A DNA stretch of 64,000 nucleotides from Chengkuizengella sediminis (GCF_010078385.1 NZ_SIJC01000003.1:248001-312000); one strand, 5' to 3'. Counted from the first letter of the stretch, positions 27,036 to 38,155 are shown. Notes: generated from the sequence alone by a model not told the origin. Made by a program: numbers and translations.

Positions 27036-28449
27036 TACCCGGAAGTGGCATACTAATAATAAAAGTGGTTCCAAAACCTTTTGACGACACTCTTATAGAT
27101 CCACCAATGTCATGAATAATCCTTTGGCAAACAGATAACCCTAAACCTGTACCCTCTTGTTTTGTCGTAAAAAACGGATCAAAAATTTTATCTACTAAAA
27201 ATGAAGGGATACCAGGGCCTGTATCGTGTATCTCAATACTTACCTGTTTATTTCTTTCATCTATTTTTTCTGTAATGCTTAATGTTCCTCCATCAACCAT
27301 GGCTTCAATTCCATTTTTGCAAATATTCAGACATACTTGTTTAATTAACTCTGTATTAGCTAATATAAATGGAAGATCGCTTGCAGAATGATAATGTACT
27401 TCAACATCATGTAATATAGCTTCGTTATGTATAATCGGTTTTATTTCTTGCATCACTTTTGATAAATCTACTTGCTCAAACACAAAATCCCTTGGTTTGC
27501 TTAACAATAAAAACTCACTAACTAATCCATTGATCCGATCAATTTCTGTTAGCATAATATTCGTAAACTCAAACTCTTGATTCATCTGATTTTCTTTAAG
27601 TGATTTCTTAATGACCTGTAAGAATCCCTTAATAGAAGTAAGTGGATTTCGTATCTCATGTGCAGTACCTGCCGCAATTTGCCCAATCATAGCCAACCGA
27701 TCACTTCTTTGAACCTGTTCTTCAAGAGAACGTAAGTTAGAAACATCTTTCAAAATAATGTAAGCTCCTACAGTGTCTCCATTGCTGTTCTTTAAAGTAT
27801 TTGAATCCATAAGCAACTCAAATCTTTGTGAATCATTAATCCACGATACCGCATGATTTTTCGTAACCAAACCTTCTAGAACAGTACGCTGTACCAACTG
27901 GTATTCTCTAGGAACAGGTTTAAAAATCTCATCCAAAGATTTATCAATCACTTCTTCTTTTTTCATGCCAAATATGGTACATGCCATATCACTAATATCA
28001 ATCAATTGAAATTCTTTATTAATGAGTAATACACCGAGATTAACATCTTTCATAAAGGTTGCAGAAAAATGCTGAATTAAGTTTGAATTATGTAGGTCAT
28101 ATAACATAAATAAATATCCTTGGTGTTGATCATCGTGGGATTGTAATGATATTACTGAGTATGTTGATTCAATAGTGGTTTTGTTTTTAGTGTAGATGCT
28201 TAATTTCTTATTATTTTGCAAAGTCTGAGCTAAACTCATAAGAGGTTCTTGGAAGTGAATAATGTTTCTTATTTTAATATTGTTAAGTTCTTCAATATCT
28301 ACATAACCACTAGCCGATAGAAATACTGGATTACTAAAAGTAACCTCTTCTTTATCATTAATTATTATCATAGATGTACTTTTAACTTCAAGGGAGTTAA
28401 GTAGATTTTCTATCGTATATGGGAACTTTAACGTAACTGGAGTATACAA
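27031..28449 (-). CDS. PAS-domain sensor histidine kinase
   Basis: 472 residues, no membrane helix, so probably cytosolic. Two PAS-like modules come first (about 20-110 and 135-245; e.g. FQLIDISDMACTIFGMKKEE), then HisKA with GTAHEIRNPLTSIKGFLQVI, then HATPase with NICKNGIEAM, IEIHDTGPGIP, FDPFFTTKQEGTGLGL and FGTTFIISMP. The TTG at 28449 is favoured because GGGAGG lies 9 bases upstream. The soluble PAS-HisKA layout resembles sporulation kinases such as KinA/KinE, and spo0F is 5 kb away, so phosphorelay input is plausible but unproven. Confidence 0.85.
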   Translation of the reverse strand: MYTPVTLKFPYTIENLLNSLEVKSTSMIIINDKEEVTFSNPVFLSASGYVDIEELNNIKIRNIIHFQEPLMSLAQTLQNNKKLSIYTKNKTTIESTYSVISLQSHDDQHQGYLFMLYDLHNSNLIQHFSATFMKDVNLGVLLINKEFQLIDISDMACTIFGMKKEEVIDKSLDEIFKPVPREYQLVQRTVLEGLVTKNHAVSWINDSQRFELLMDSNTLKNSNGDTVGAYIILKDVSNLRSLEEQVQRSDRLAMIGQIAAGTAHEIRNPLTSIKGFLQVIKKSLKENQMNQEFEFTNIMLTEIDRINGLVSEFLLLSKPRDFVFEQVDLSKVMQEIKPIIHNEAILHDVEVHYHSASDLPFILANTELIKQVCLNICKNGIEAMVDGGTLSITEKIDERNKQVSIEIHDTGPGIPSFLVDKIFDPFFTTKQEGTGLGLSVCQRIIHDIGGSIRVSSKGFGTTFIISMPLPGR

Positions 28450-28703
28450 ATACTTCAACCTCCCATTCCAACAAATTCCATCGTATATCATATGTTAATT
28501 CTACTTTTGTATAGAAAATTCCTCCTTATTCGAAAAAAATCTCACATGGTAAGTAAATCCAAAAAAGTAAATCTATATTTTAACAGAAAACTATCTCTTT
28601 CAGTCATAACAAGAAATAAACCTTATTACAATATTGCAAAATGGAAATTATCATGTTGACAAATGTCACAAAATATGACTTTTATGAAATAGAAAGTCGA
28701 CAA

Positions 28704-28727
28704 CAAAAAAAACCACCTATAGGTGAT
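28704..28727 (-). terminator. Terminator of the SRP RNA gene
   Basis: ATCACC-TATA-GGTGGT hairpin on the minus strand, followed by eight T residues, about 20 bases past the mature RNA 3' end. Confidence 0.85.
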
Positions 28728-28745
28728 TTGATTTAAAGTGTTTTT

Positions 28746-29019
28746 TACCGTGCACCTGTTATTGATAATTGCGACATAACCGCTGCTTTTATCGTTAGCT
28801 CAGGTCAGGCGACCCCTCGGCACATGGAACATCCTACTTACGGCTGCTTTCTTCCGAACCTGACCGGATTCATAGGCATCCATTGCGAGAGACCTGACCG
28901 TCAACACTACGTGTAAAAGGCTGACATTACATCAACAATACCTCTAACTGGAATTCAACCCCGCTATAGCGGATTGCGGGTTACAGGGCACCGCTACCTC
29001 CCCGTCTAGCACGGCAAGA
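28746..29019 (-). ncRNA. scr: Signal recognition particle RNA (scRNA, long Bacillus type)
   Basis: About 274 nt. On the minus strand it begins TCTTGCCGTGCTAGACGGGG and ends GGTGCACGGTA, as in the 271-nt B. subtilis scRNA. It contains the domain IV core GGTTCGGAAGAAAGCAGC with its GGAA tetraloop, and ATGTGCCGAGGGGTCGCCTG opposite. The 5' segment with GGTAGCGGTGCCCTGTAACC forms the Alu domain, which only the long Gram-positive form has. It assembles with Ffh to target nascent membrane proteins. Confidence 0.97.
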
Positions 29020-29022
29020 TTA

Positions 29023-29051
29023 AGTATATCTGATTCATCATAAAATATCAA
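29023..29051 (-). promoter_or_regulatory. Sigma-A promoter of the SRP RNA
   Basis: TTGATA (29046-29051) and TATACT (29023-29028) with an exact 17-base spacer, ending three bases before the RNA 5' end. Confidence 0.85.
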
Positions 29052-29072
29052 GCTTCAGAAACGATTACCATC

Positions 29073-29465
29073 TCATCCAGATTTATTACTACGAACCGTT
29101 ACTTCATATCTTGGTAATTGTTTCATTGTTTCTTTATAAACTGTTTTTTCAATTTGTTTTATTTTCTGTTTAGATAAATGTTTGGGTACTTGAATGGTTA
29201 TAACCATGTTAGTCCCGTTTGTAATCGTTACAGCTGAGCTAGTAACACCATCAATTCCTTTTAAAGATTGTTCAACAAGTGCCGTATCTTTCCTATAGTT
29301 ATGATAGGATGGGTTTGTTGGCATATTGGGCAGTGATTTTGTAAGCCCTAAATAACCATCATTTTCATATTTTTTCGTTTGAACATTATTATCCTCTGCG
29401 TTACATCCTGTAGATATCCATATAACAACAGCTGTCATTAATAAAAGAAAGCATTTTTTCTTCAT
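29073..29465 (-). CDS. YhcN/YlaJ-family sporulation lipoprotein
   Basis: 130 residues. A lipoprotein signal peptide (FLLLMTAVVIWISTGC; lipobox ISTGC with Cys about residue 20) precedes a small alpha/beta domain: VEQSLKGIDGVTSSAVTITN, MVITIQVPKHLSKQKIKQIE and a C-terminal beta strand. This V..L..I.GV..A.V pattern is typical of YhcN/YlaJ proteins of spore membranes that help germination. The ATG at 29465 is chosen since GGGAGG stands 8 bases before it; that site lies inside the rpmE terminator stem. Confidence 0.8.
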   Translation of the reverse strand: MKKKCFLLLMTAVVIWISTGCNAEDNNVQTKKYENDGYLGLTKSLPNMPTNPSYHNYRKDTALVEQSLKGIDGVTSSAVTITNGTNMVITIQVPKHLSKQKIKQIEKTVYKETMKQLPRYEVTVRSNKSG

Positions 29466-29507
29466 AAAAAAACCTCCCTTGGTCATTATCATAACCAAAG
29501 AAGGTTT
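29466..29507 (-). terminator. rpmE terminator overlapping the next gene's ribosome-binding site
   Basis: 14-bp stem (AAACCTTCTTTGGT with ACCAAGGGAGGTTT on the minus strand, three G-T pairs) and a run of seven T residues. The 3' arm contains GGGAGG, the Shine-Dalgarno site of the lipoprotein gene, and the start codon follows the T run directly. Confidence 0.8.
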
Positions 29508-29551
29508 CTATATGCTGTAAAAATAAGACTCTATTTTTACTGGTTGTTTTC

Positions 29552-29749
29552 TTATAGACCATATTTTTTCTTGAAACGATCCACACGTCCACCAGCATCA
29601 ACAAACTTCTGCTTACCAGTGAAAAATGGATGACAATTAGAACAAATCTCAACACGAAGATTTTCCTTAACAGAACCTGCTTCAAAAGAATTTCCACAAG
29701 CACATGTTACTGTAGTTAATTCGTATTTAGGATGAATTGCTTCTTTCAT
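29552..29749 (-). CDS. rpmE: 50S ribosomal protein L31, zinc-binding type
   Basis: 65 residues: [20 protein letters not shown], then [20 protein letters not shown] and [11 protein letters not shown]. The CxC and CxxC pairs mark the zinc-containing form, used under zinc sufficiency; a YtvA/YtiA-type C-minus paralog may exist elsewhere. Placed after rho as in B. subtilis. Confidence 0.97.
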   Translation of the reverse strand: MKEAIHPKYELTTVTCACGNSFEAGSVKENLRVEICSNCHPFFTGKQKFVDAGGRVDRFKKKYGL

Positions 29750-29869
29750 TGTAATTACCCCTCTTTCCGCCCTGAATATTTTGCAATCCAGAGTTAAATT
29801 GACACATAAAAGATTCTAACACGTTCATTCTAATGATGCAACCCTTATACAAATAAGCCTGTCATGTTA

Positions 29870-31150
29870 TTACACTTTTCTTTTATTTGTAGAAAGAGGT
29901 TTTGAAACTGGTTTTACCAAAGTAGATAAAAATTCTTGATTGGTTTTGGAGTTCGATAGTCTTTTCAAAAATGCGTCAGTGAAGTCTGGTGCGTCATTCA
30001 TATTTTTACGAAGCAACCAGATTTTATCCAATTCTTCTTTTGGCACCAATAATTCCTCACGTCTTGTACCAGATCTGCGAATATCAATAGCTGGGAAGAT
30101 ACGACGTTCCGCCAACTTACGATCCAGATGAAGTTCCATATTCCCTGTACCTTTAAATTCCTCATAAATAACATCATCCATACGTGATCCTGTATCAATG
30201 AGTGCTGTAGCTAAAATAGTAAGGCTTCCGCCCTCCTCTACATTCCTAGCCGCACCAAAAAATCTTTTGGGTCTATGGAATGCTGCAGGATCAATTCCTC
30301 CAGATAAAGTACGTCCTGAAGGAGGAATAACTAAATTATAAGCTCTTGCTAAACGAGTGATGCTATCCATTAAAATAACAACGTCTTTTTTGTGCTCCAC
30401 TAATCTAAGAGCTCTCTCCAAAACGAGTTCTGCAACTTTTATATGATTTTCAGGCAATTCATCAAACGTGGATGCTACTACTTCACCTTTTACAGAACGC
30501 TGCATATCTGTCACTTCTTCTGGACGTTCATCAACAAGCAACACAAATAATTCCATATCAGGACGGTTGGTTGAGATACTATTCGCAATTTGCTTTAATA
30601 ATAATGTCTTCCCTGCTTTTGGTGGTGCTACAATGAGTCCTCTTTGACCTAATCCAACTGGAGATAATAAATCTATAATCCGAGTAGAAAGGTGAGTAGG
30701 GGTTGTTTCAAGAATGATTTTTTCTTGTGGAAAAAGTGGAGTAAGTGCTGGAAAGTGAAGTCTTTCACTAGCTTTGTCTGGGTCTTCACCATTCACAGCT
30801 TCAACTTGTAACAATCCAAAATATCTTTCATTATCTTTTGGAGGTCTACACTTACCAGAGACTAAATCACCTGTTCGTAAATCAAACTTACGAATCTGTG
30901 ATGCAGATATGTAGATGTCTTCTTTGCTTGGCAAGTAATTGATCGGTCGAAGAAAACCGTATCCCTCAGGTAAGACTTCCAAGACCCCCTGCATGAACAT
31001 CAGTCCGCCTTGTTCTGCTTGTGCACGTAAGATCGAAAATATGAGTTCTTTTTTTTTCATTTGACTATAATATTGGATTTGGAACTTCTTAGCTAAGGTA
31101 TACAGGTCGTTCAACTTCAATTTTTCTAATTCTGCTAAATTCATGTCCAT
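29870..31150 (-). CDS. rho: Transcription termination factor Rho
   Basis: Hexameric RNA helicase that ends untranslated transcripts. 426 residues: N-terminal helix bundle ([20 protein letters not shown]), cold-shock RNA-binding domain ([16 protein letters not shown]), Walker A ([15 protein letters not shown]), [12 protein letters not shown], the Q-loop and R-loop regions ([20 protein letters not shown]) and a conserved C-terminus. The ATG at 31150 was picked because the preceding 19 in-frame codons are not family-like; GGTGGT is the nearby, weak site. Confidence 0.96.
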   Translation of the reverse strand: MDMNLAELEKLKLNDLYTLAKKFQIQYYSQMKKKELIFSILRAQAEQGGLMFMQGVLEVLPEGYGFLRPINYLPSKEDIYISASQIRKFDLRTGDLVSGKCRPPKDNERYFGLLQVEAVNGEDPDKASERLHFPALTPLFPQEKIILETTPTHLSTRIIDLLSPVGLGQRGLIVAPPKAGKTLLLKQIANSISTNRPDMELFVLLVDERPEEVTDMQRSVKGEVVASTFDELPENHIKVAELVLERALRLVEHKKDVVILMDSITRLARAYNLVIPPSGRTLSGGIDPAAFHRPKRFFGAARNVEEGGSLTILATALIDTGSRMDDVIYEEFKGTGNMELHLDRKLAERRIFPAIDIRRSGTRREELLVPKEELDKIWLLRKNMNDAPDFTDAFLKRLSNSKTNQEFLSTLVKPVSKPLSTNKRKV

Positions 31151-31259
31151 ATAAGTACCACCACATTCTAAATTATTAATACAATTATTACTTTCTTTCA
31201 TAAACAAATGATGACTGAACTACATAGTATTTCCTTTAATGTATACATTCATACACTCA

Positions 31260-32510
31260 TTAAGATTCACGCCACACATCTGCACCCAAATTCTTTAAGT
31301 TATCAACCAGATTGTCATATCCTCTATCAATAAATTCCACACCAGTAATTTCTGTATGACCTGAATCAACTGTAAGTCCCGCGATAACCAGTGCTGCTCC
31401 AGCTCTTAAATCCATCGCGGTTACTTTTGCCGATTGCAATTTGGATTTTTCGATAACGGCCGAACGATCCTCAAGTTTAATTTTTGCACCCATACGAATT
31501 AATTCTGGAATATGTTTAAAGCGGTTATTGTAGACATAATCTGATAAAACACTTACTCCATCAGCTTGTGTAAGCAAAGTGGTCATCGGGGATTGTAGAT
31601 CTGTAGCAAACCCAGGATAAACTAGAGCCTTTACATCAATGCTGTTATATGAAGGTTTACCAACTACTCTAATACCTTCGTCTAATTCATGGATTTCAAC
31701 ACCCATTTCTTCCAACTTGGCTGTTAAAGCTTCCATATGTTTTGGAATGATATTATCTACGATAACATCACCTTTAGTAGCTGCTGCTGCAATCATATAT
31801 GTTCCTGCTTGAATACGATCCGGAATGATAGAATGACGACATCCTTTTAATTCATCTACACCTTCGATACGTATCGTTCCTGTTCCTGCCCCTTTAATTT
31901 TAGCGCCCATAGCGTTTAATAAAGTGGCTACATCAATTATTTCAGGTTCTTTTGCAGCATTTTCTATTAAAGTAATTCCTTTTGCACGTGCGGCTGCCAA
32001 CATAATGTTAATCGTTGCACCAACACTGACTACATCAAGATAGATTTTAGTTCCAATTAATTGTTTCGCTTTAATATAAATGGAACCATGTTCATTTCTT
32101 ACTTCTGCTCCTAATGCCTCAAACCCTTTAATATGTTGATCAATAGGACGAGGTTCAAAATCGCAGCCACCAGGCAACCCAATCACTGCTTCGCCAAATT
32201 TCCCTAGTAAAGCACCCATCAAATAATATGACGCACGTAATTGTTTTACGTTATCATCAATCATTTCAATAGATTGTAAAGATGAAGGGTCTATCACCAT
32301 ATGGTCTTGTGAAAATTCTACATGAGCACCTAAGTCTTCTAAAATATGTTTATAAGTTTGAACATCCCTTAAAACTGGCATATTATCTAAAATAACAGTA
32401 GAATCGGCCATCAATGCAGCAGGTATAAGGGCAACCGCACTATTTTTGGCTCCGCTGATACGGATAGTTCCTTGAAGTGGTTTGCCTCCTGTAACGATCA
32501 GTTTTTCCAT
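31260..32510 (-). CDS. murA: UDP-N-acetylglucosamine 1-carboxyvinyltransferase
   Basis: First committed enzyme of peptidoglycan synthesis, adding enolpyruvate to UDP-GlcNAc. 416 residues with the start [20 protein letters not shown], the catalytic-loop Cys in [11 protein letters not shown] (fosfomycin target) and [13 protein letters not shown] near the end. Its site between fba and rho equals that of murAB (murZ), the second MurA of Bacillus, so another murA probably exists elsewhere. Note the loop reads CDFEPRP rather than the common CAIGxRP. Confidence 0.95.
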   Translation of the reverse strand: MEKLIVTGGKPLQGTIRISGAKNSAVALIPAALMADSTVILDNMPVLRDVQTYKHILEDLGAHVEFSQDHMVIDPSSLQSIEMIDDNVKQLRASYYLMGALLGKFGEAVIGLPGGCDFEPRPIDQHIKGFEALGAEVRNEHGSIYIKAKQLIGTKIYLDVVSVGATINIMLAAARAKGITLIENAAKEPEIIDVATLLNAMGAKIKGAGTGTIRIEGVDELKGCRHSIIPDRIQAGTYMIAAAATKGDVIVDNIIPKHMEALTAKLEEMGVEIHELDEGIRVVGKPSYNSIDVKALVYPGFATDLQSPMTTLLTQADGVSVLSDYVYNNRFKHIPELIRMGAKIKLEDRSAVIEKSKLQSAKVTAMDLRAGAALVIAGLTVDSGHTEITGVEFIDRGYDNLVDNLKNLGADVWRES

Positions 32511-32584
32511 AGTTATGTATATCCCTCCAACAATCTAAAAAAACGGTAGTAAAAGTCATTTGATATGTTAACACATAGGAAAGA

Positions 32585-32612
32585 GAATGTCACTATAAGT
32601 GATTCCCTTTCC
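32585..32612 (-). terminator. Possible terminator of fba
   Basis: Imperfect hairpin on the minus strand (GAATCAC/GTGACATTC with one bulge) followed by TCTTTCC, shortly after the fba stop codon. Weak T run. Confidence 0.4.
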
Positions 32613-32627
32613 ATTTATTATTCATTA

Positions 32628-33482
32628 TTAGGCTTGATTGCTACTTCCAAACAATTTAATTTTAGATTTTACAACTTCAACCATTGCTTCTTTACCTGGA
32701 CCTAAGTATTTTCTAGGATCATAAACGCTATCGTTGCTGTTTAATACATTTCTAATTGCATTGGTAAGAGCAACTTGATTTTCAGTATTTACATTTATTT
32801 TACCTACACCAGCTTCAATAGATTTGCGAATCATTTCATCTGGTACTCCTGAACCACCATGTAATACAACTGGAACTGGAATATTTTTCGTTACTTCTTC
32901 AATAATATCAAATTTAATATCAGGGTCACCACTGTACATTCCGTGAGCAGTACCCACAGCAATAGCTAAGCAGTCAACACCTGTCTCTTCGTAAAAACGA
33001 ATCGCTTCATCTGGTTTTGCTAAATTAGCATCGGATTCATCAACACTAATATCATCCTCAACTCCACCGATCGTACCTAACTCACCTTCAACAGAAACTC
33101 CCATTGCATGAGCAGTTTTTACAACTTCTTTCGTAAGACGTACATTTTCTTCATAAGAATAATGTGATCCATCAAACATAACCGATGAAAAACCAGCGCG
33201 AATACACTTCATAGCTACATCAAAGCTGCTGCCGTGATCTAAATGAAGTGCGATAGGCAATCCTGATTGTTTAGCCGCTGCTTCAGCCATAGCAACTGTG
33301 AATTCAATACCCATATATTTAAGTGCACCTTCACTTACCCCGAAAATAAATGGAGAGTTTTCTTCCATAGCTGCTTGAACAATCGCTTGTGAAAATTCAA
33401 GGTTATTCATGTTAAACTGTCCTACTGCAAATTTTTTCTCTTTAGCTGTAGGTAAAAATTCATTCATTGATACTAATGGCAT
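32628..33482 (-). CDS. fba: Class II fructose-1,6-bisphosphate aldolase
   Basis: Zinc-dependent aldolase of glycolysis and gluconeogenesis, 284 residues. Motifs: FAVGQFNMNNLEFSQAIVQA, zinc and catalytic HLDHGSSFD, MFDGSHYSYEENVRLTK, VEGELGTIGGVEDD, AVGTAHGMYSG, and PVVLHGGSGVPDE. The C-terminal GKINVNTENQ is the phosphate site. Placement between spo0F and murA is as in B. subtilis (fbaA). Confidence 0.96.
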   Translation of the reverse strand: MPLVSMNEFLPTAKEKKFAVGQFNMNNLEFSQAIVQAAMEENSPFIFGVSEGALKYMGIEFTVAMAEAAAKQSGLPIALHLDHGSSFDVAMKCIRAGFSSVMFDGSHYSYEENVRLTKEVVKTAHAMGVSVEGELGTIGGVEDDISVDESDANLAKPDEAIRFYEETGVDCLAIAVGTAHGMYSGDPDIKFDIIEEVTKNIPVPVVLHGGSGVPDEMIRKSIEAGVGKINVNTENQVALTNAIRNVLNSNDSVYDPRKYLGPGKEAMVEVVKSKIKLFGSSNQA

Positions 33483-33636
33483 GGTTTCGAGCCTCCTACT
33501 CTAAATTTATTAAAGAAATAAACAACCGTAAGTCATTCTGCACTATTATAGCACTGAACAGTTCAAAAATGAAGTGAGCTTTAGCATAGGAAAAAAGACT
33601 ATTTAATACCAAATCGGGATGTTTTGGTGCAAGCAA

Positions 33637-33662
33637 AGAAAAAAGATCCTTTTCAGGATCCT
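33637..33662 (-). terminator. Terminator overlapping the spo0F stop codon
   Basis: On the minus strand AGGATCC-TGAAAA-GGATCTT followed by a run of T's. The TGA stop of spo0F falls in the loop, so the coding 3' end doubles as the terminator stem. Confidence 0.65.
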
Positions 33663-34039
33663 GTTGCAGCATGATCATCTCCGATTGCATCATTCACAAC
33701 TGCACGAATTTCATCAATATCAAATGGTTTGGAAAAATGTCTCATTGCTCCAGCTTCTTTTGCTTCCTTAATCATGTTAAGCTCTCCGTAAGCAGTCATC
33801 ATGATCACCTTTATTGAGGTGTTGATCTCTTTTATATGCTTTAATATTTCTAAGCCATCCATGCCTGGAATTTTCATGTCTAGTAGAACAAGATCCGGTG
33901 GGTCGTTGTTGACATGGTCTAATGCTTGTTGACCATTTGCAGCTGTAAGTGTATAAAAACCATCCATCTTAAACACTTCTTCTAACAAGACTCTAATTCC
34001 ATGTTGATCATCAACAATTAAAAGCTTCCCTTTTTCCAA
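33653..34039 (-). CDS. spo0F: Sporulation initiation phosphotransferase Spo0F
   Basis: Single-domain response regulator of the phosphorelay, passing phosphate from sensor kinases to Spo0B. 128 residues: [19 protein letters not shown] with the acidic pair, the phospho-Asp in [13 protein letters not shown], the Thr/Tyr switch region MMTAYGEL and the Lys in [11 protein letters not shown]. There is no output domain. A TTG start at 34039 preceded by GGGAGG is used. Length and place before fba match Bacillus. Confidence 0.95.
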   Translation of the reverse strand: MEKGKLLIVDDQHGIRVLLEEVFKMDGFYTLTAANGQQALDHVNNDPPDLVLLDMKIPGMDGLEILKHIKEINTSIKVIMMTAYGELNMIKEAKEAGAMRHFSKPFDIDEIRAVVNDAIGDDHAATGS

Positions 34040-34145
34040 ACTACCAACCTCCCGAACAACACAAATCACTTTTTTTGGTAAATAAACATTTCTATAAGTA
34101 ACTCTTACATTCCTGCTTAATTTACCAAAAAGTTGAAAAAAAGCA

Positions 34146-35750
<1,605 letters not shown>

Positions 35751-35768
35751 TTACCCCCTATAATTTAA

Positions 35769-35807
35769 CAAAAAAATAAAGTGTCTCTTTGTTCAAAGAG
35801 GCACTTT
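35769..35807 (-). terminator. Leader terminator (attenuator) of pyrG
   Basis: On the minus strand AAAGTGCCTCTTTG/CAAAGAGACACTTT (one G-T-type mismatch, 2-base loop) then ATTTTTTT, before the pyrG start. The 5' arm carries CCTCTTT, which a 5' poly-G tract could pair with. Confidence 0.8.
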
Positions 35808-35851
35808 AGCTTATTTATTTATACTTAAAATACTTCAAAAAATCTTTAGCC

Positions 35852-35888
35852 CTTGCAATAGTTTACTCTGTACATAGGAGGATGTCAA
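35852..35888 (-). promoter_or_regulatory. pyrG promoter with GGGC start site
   Basis: TTGACA (35883-35888), 17-base spacer, TAAACT (35860-35865), then seven bases to a GGGCT start at 35852. In B. subtilis pyrG the same GGGC start lets RNA polymerase add extra G's when CTP is low, which prevents attenuation. Confidence 0.8.
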
Positions 35889-35914
35889 GAGACTAGAAAT
35901 TGAATTTTTCCTTC

Positions 35915-36442
35915 CTAGTACGAACTATCCTCATCGTTGTCTTCATCCATCTCTTTTTCCATTTCTTCATCTAGACTAATTTCATCCGCTTCTTCTTCTA
36001 TTTCTTCATTTTCATCAAGATCTTCATCATCTTCGCTGATGATTTCATCCGTATTATTTCCTTCACCAACGAACGCATCGTTATTTTCAATTTCATCAGA
36101 AAACATTTCTTTTTCATCTTCAAGATCATCATCATCATCATTGATCACTTTTGGTTTATTAGATATTTCTTCGGCTTTATCCAAAGTGTACCATCTTTTT
36201 AAACCCCAAATGTTATTTCCGATGCATGCAAAACGTCCATCAATGTTAATTTCAGTGTATAACTGTGCAATAACCTTATCGACTTCTTTTCCAGATAAAC
36301 TTTTAACCTTTGCGATTTCTTTCATCAAATCACGATAGAAAAATTGTTTATTTGTTGATTTGAAAATCATAAATGCTAAATCAACCATTGGTATTTCTTT
36401 TATTTCCTCAGCGGTAAGATTTATTGTATATTGACTGCTCAT
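35915..36442 (-). CDS. rpoE: DNA-directed RNA polymerase subunit delta
   Basis: Gram-positive RNA polymerase accessory subunit that speeds recycling and raises selectivity. 175 residues: folded N-terminal HARE-HTH domain (VDLAFMIFKSTNKQFFYRDL; DGRFACIGNNIWGLKRWY), then a nearly pure Asp/Glu tail from about residue 105. The ATG at 36442 fits AAAGGT at 12 bases; a GTG three codons earlier is too close to it. Lying upstream of pyrG is the standard order. Confidence 0.95.
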   Translation of the reverse strand: MSSQYTINLTAEEIKEIPMVDLAFMIFKSTNKQFFYRDLMKEIAKVKSLSGKEVDKVIAQLYTEINIDGRFACIGNNIWGLKRWYTLDKAEEISNKPKVINDDDDDLEDEKEMFSDEIENNDAFVGEGNNTDEIISEDDEDLDENEEIEEEADEISLDEEMEKEMDEDNDEDSSY

Positions 36443-36649
36443 GTCTAACACAACCTTTCACACAACATAAATAAAAATGATATGTATATTGAACTTTTAT
36501 CTTTGTCATCATTAAGTAAAACCTATTTTACATTAAAATGCAAGAATGCTTCAACTAACACTTAAATTTCATGGTAAAAAAGTTCAGTTTTCAACACAGA
36601 TAATGTCTAAATATGTAGAATGCCATTGGCTTACTCAAATTCCATGACA

Positions 36650-36680
36650 ATAAGCGAAGAGTAATAAACTCTTCGCTTAT
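36650..36680. repeat. Strong 12-bp hairpin in the rpoE-protease gap
   Basis: ATAAGCGAAGAG/CTCTTCGCTTAT with a 7-base loop; no T run on either strand. A second perfect hairpin AAAGAGAG-CTTC-CTCTCTTT lies at 36729-36748. Function unknown. Confidence 0.55.
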
Positions 36681-36895
36681 GACTGTATCCGCATAGTTAC
36701 GAATCAGCTATTCATAACCCGGAATGGTAAAGAGAGCTTCCTCTCTTTATCTATCCTATGTCCATAATCCATTTATGACCTAATCGAATGCCCAATTATT
36801 ATAAAAAGAGGCATTCCCCCAAAGCCAACGGAGCAAAAACGACATAAAATAATGAAATATCCAAGTTAAATGCTCATCTTAGGGGGGATAACAAA

Positions 36896-38059
36896 TTGAA
36901 TTTCTCCAAATTTTTAAAACATCTAAATCATCATATCGTTACTAAGCAGTCTGTGACACGTCAAATTATTCGATTTAATAATCGGAAAGAATTTCAGAGT
37001 TGCTTGCGTCAAATAAAAAAGTTAAAACCGTCTTTATCCAAACTGTCACATATTCAGCCCATTGGGATCATTCATGCTATTTCTTGTCCCTTACAATCCA
37101 GTAAAAACCTTATAAATCATCCAGCTATTCGATTCATTGAAAAGGATACAAAGATAAAAATGCACGCACCAACAAACTTTAATCCCTTATATTCTTCCAT
37201 TGAAACTGAATTAAAACCATCCATCCCATGGGGTGTTCAGGAAATCAAAGCACCTCAAGTATGGAAATATACAAAAGGAGACGGAATCAAGATTTCCGTT
37301 ATTGATACTGGAGTGGATTTTAATCACCCTGATCTGAAAGACCAATTACGTAGAGGGTTCAATTTTATATATCCTCACATGCCACCATGGGATGATAACG
37401 GACATGGAACTCATATCGCAGGCACAATTGCTGCATCAAACGAACAGAAGGGCATCGTAGGGACAGCTCCAAAGGCACAGTTACATCCAATCAAAGCATT
37501 TGATCATAAAGGAACAGCTTATTCATCTGATATCATTCAAGCCATTGAATGGAGTATTCGGAATCAAATGAACATTATTAATATGAGCTTTGGAATGAGT
37601 TATCGCAGCCAGTCTTTATTAGATGCTATAAAACAAGCGAATGAATTAGGCATCATCACTGTTGCTTCTTCAGGAAATGATGGAAAAAAAGAAACCGTAG
37701 ATTATCCTGCTCGATTTACTCCAACGATCTCTGTCGGGGCAACCTCTACTAAAAAACGCCTTGCCTCCTTTAGTAATAAAGGAAAAAACATTGATATTTA
37801 CGCACCAGGAGAAAAGATTTTTTCCACCTGGCCAAATCGAAAATATGTTGAGTTAAACGGAACATCGATGGCTACTTCTCATGTCTCAGGCATCATAGCC
37901 CTTATGTTATCCATCAATCCAAATCTAAGTCCTGTAAAAATTAAAACGATATTAAAGAAAACAGGAACACCTATAAGTAGTTCAAATAAGAAAATAACAC
38001 CAAAAGAGATTAATGCTGTGAGGGCTGTAAAGGCTGTTAAAAAAATTAAAACAACATAA
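36896..38059 (+). CDS. Subtilisin-like serine protease (S8 family)
   Basis: 387 residues with the full catalytic triad: Asp in ISVIDTGVDFNHPDL, His in DDNGHGTHIAGTIAA and Ser in LNGTSMATSHVSGIIALM; oxyanion Asn in ASSGND. Residues 1-115 look like an inhibitor-type propeptide (FIEKDTKIKMHA), but no signal peptide is visible: the N-terminus is MNFSKFLKHLNHHIVTKQSV, basic and not hydrophobic. It may therefore act inside the cell or spore, or leave by another route. GGGGGG precedes the TTG start. The gene stands alone, opposite to both neighbours. Confidence 0.9.
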   Translation: MNFSKFLKHLNHHIVTKQSVTRQIIRFNNRKEFQSCLRQIKKLKPSLSKLSHIQPIGIIHAISCPLQSSKNLINHPAIRFIEKDTKIKMHAPTNFNPLYSSIETELKPSIPWGVQEIKAPQVWKYTKGDGIKISVIDTGVDFNHPDLKDQLRRGFNFIYPHMPPWDDNGHGTHIAGTIAASNEQKGIVGTAPKAQLHPIKAFDHKGTAYSSDIIQAIEWSIRNQMNIINMSFGMSYRSQSLLDAIKQANELGIITVASSGNDGKKETVDYPARFTPTISVGATSTKKRLASFSNKGKNIDIYAPGEKIFSTWPNRKYVELNGTSMATSHVSGIIALMLSINPNLSPVKIKTILKKTGTPISSSNKKITPKEINAVRAVKAVKKIKTT

Positions 38060-38155
38060 ATAAACTTTAATAGTGAGGTTAGCCTCGATACTATACGAGA
38101 ATCCTCACTTTAAAGTTATAGAACATCCTATGGGACTTCCCTTTTTGGGGTCCCA

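Noticed and set aside
26862-27074. 70-codon minus-strand frame crossing the kinase end and the hairpin array
   Set aside because: It overlaps the conserved kinase C-terminus out of frame, lacks a ribosome site, and its sequence is dictated by the hairpins. Protein conservation in other genomes could overturn this.
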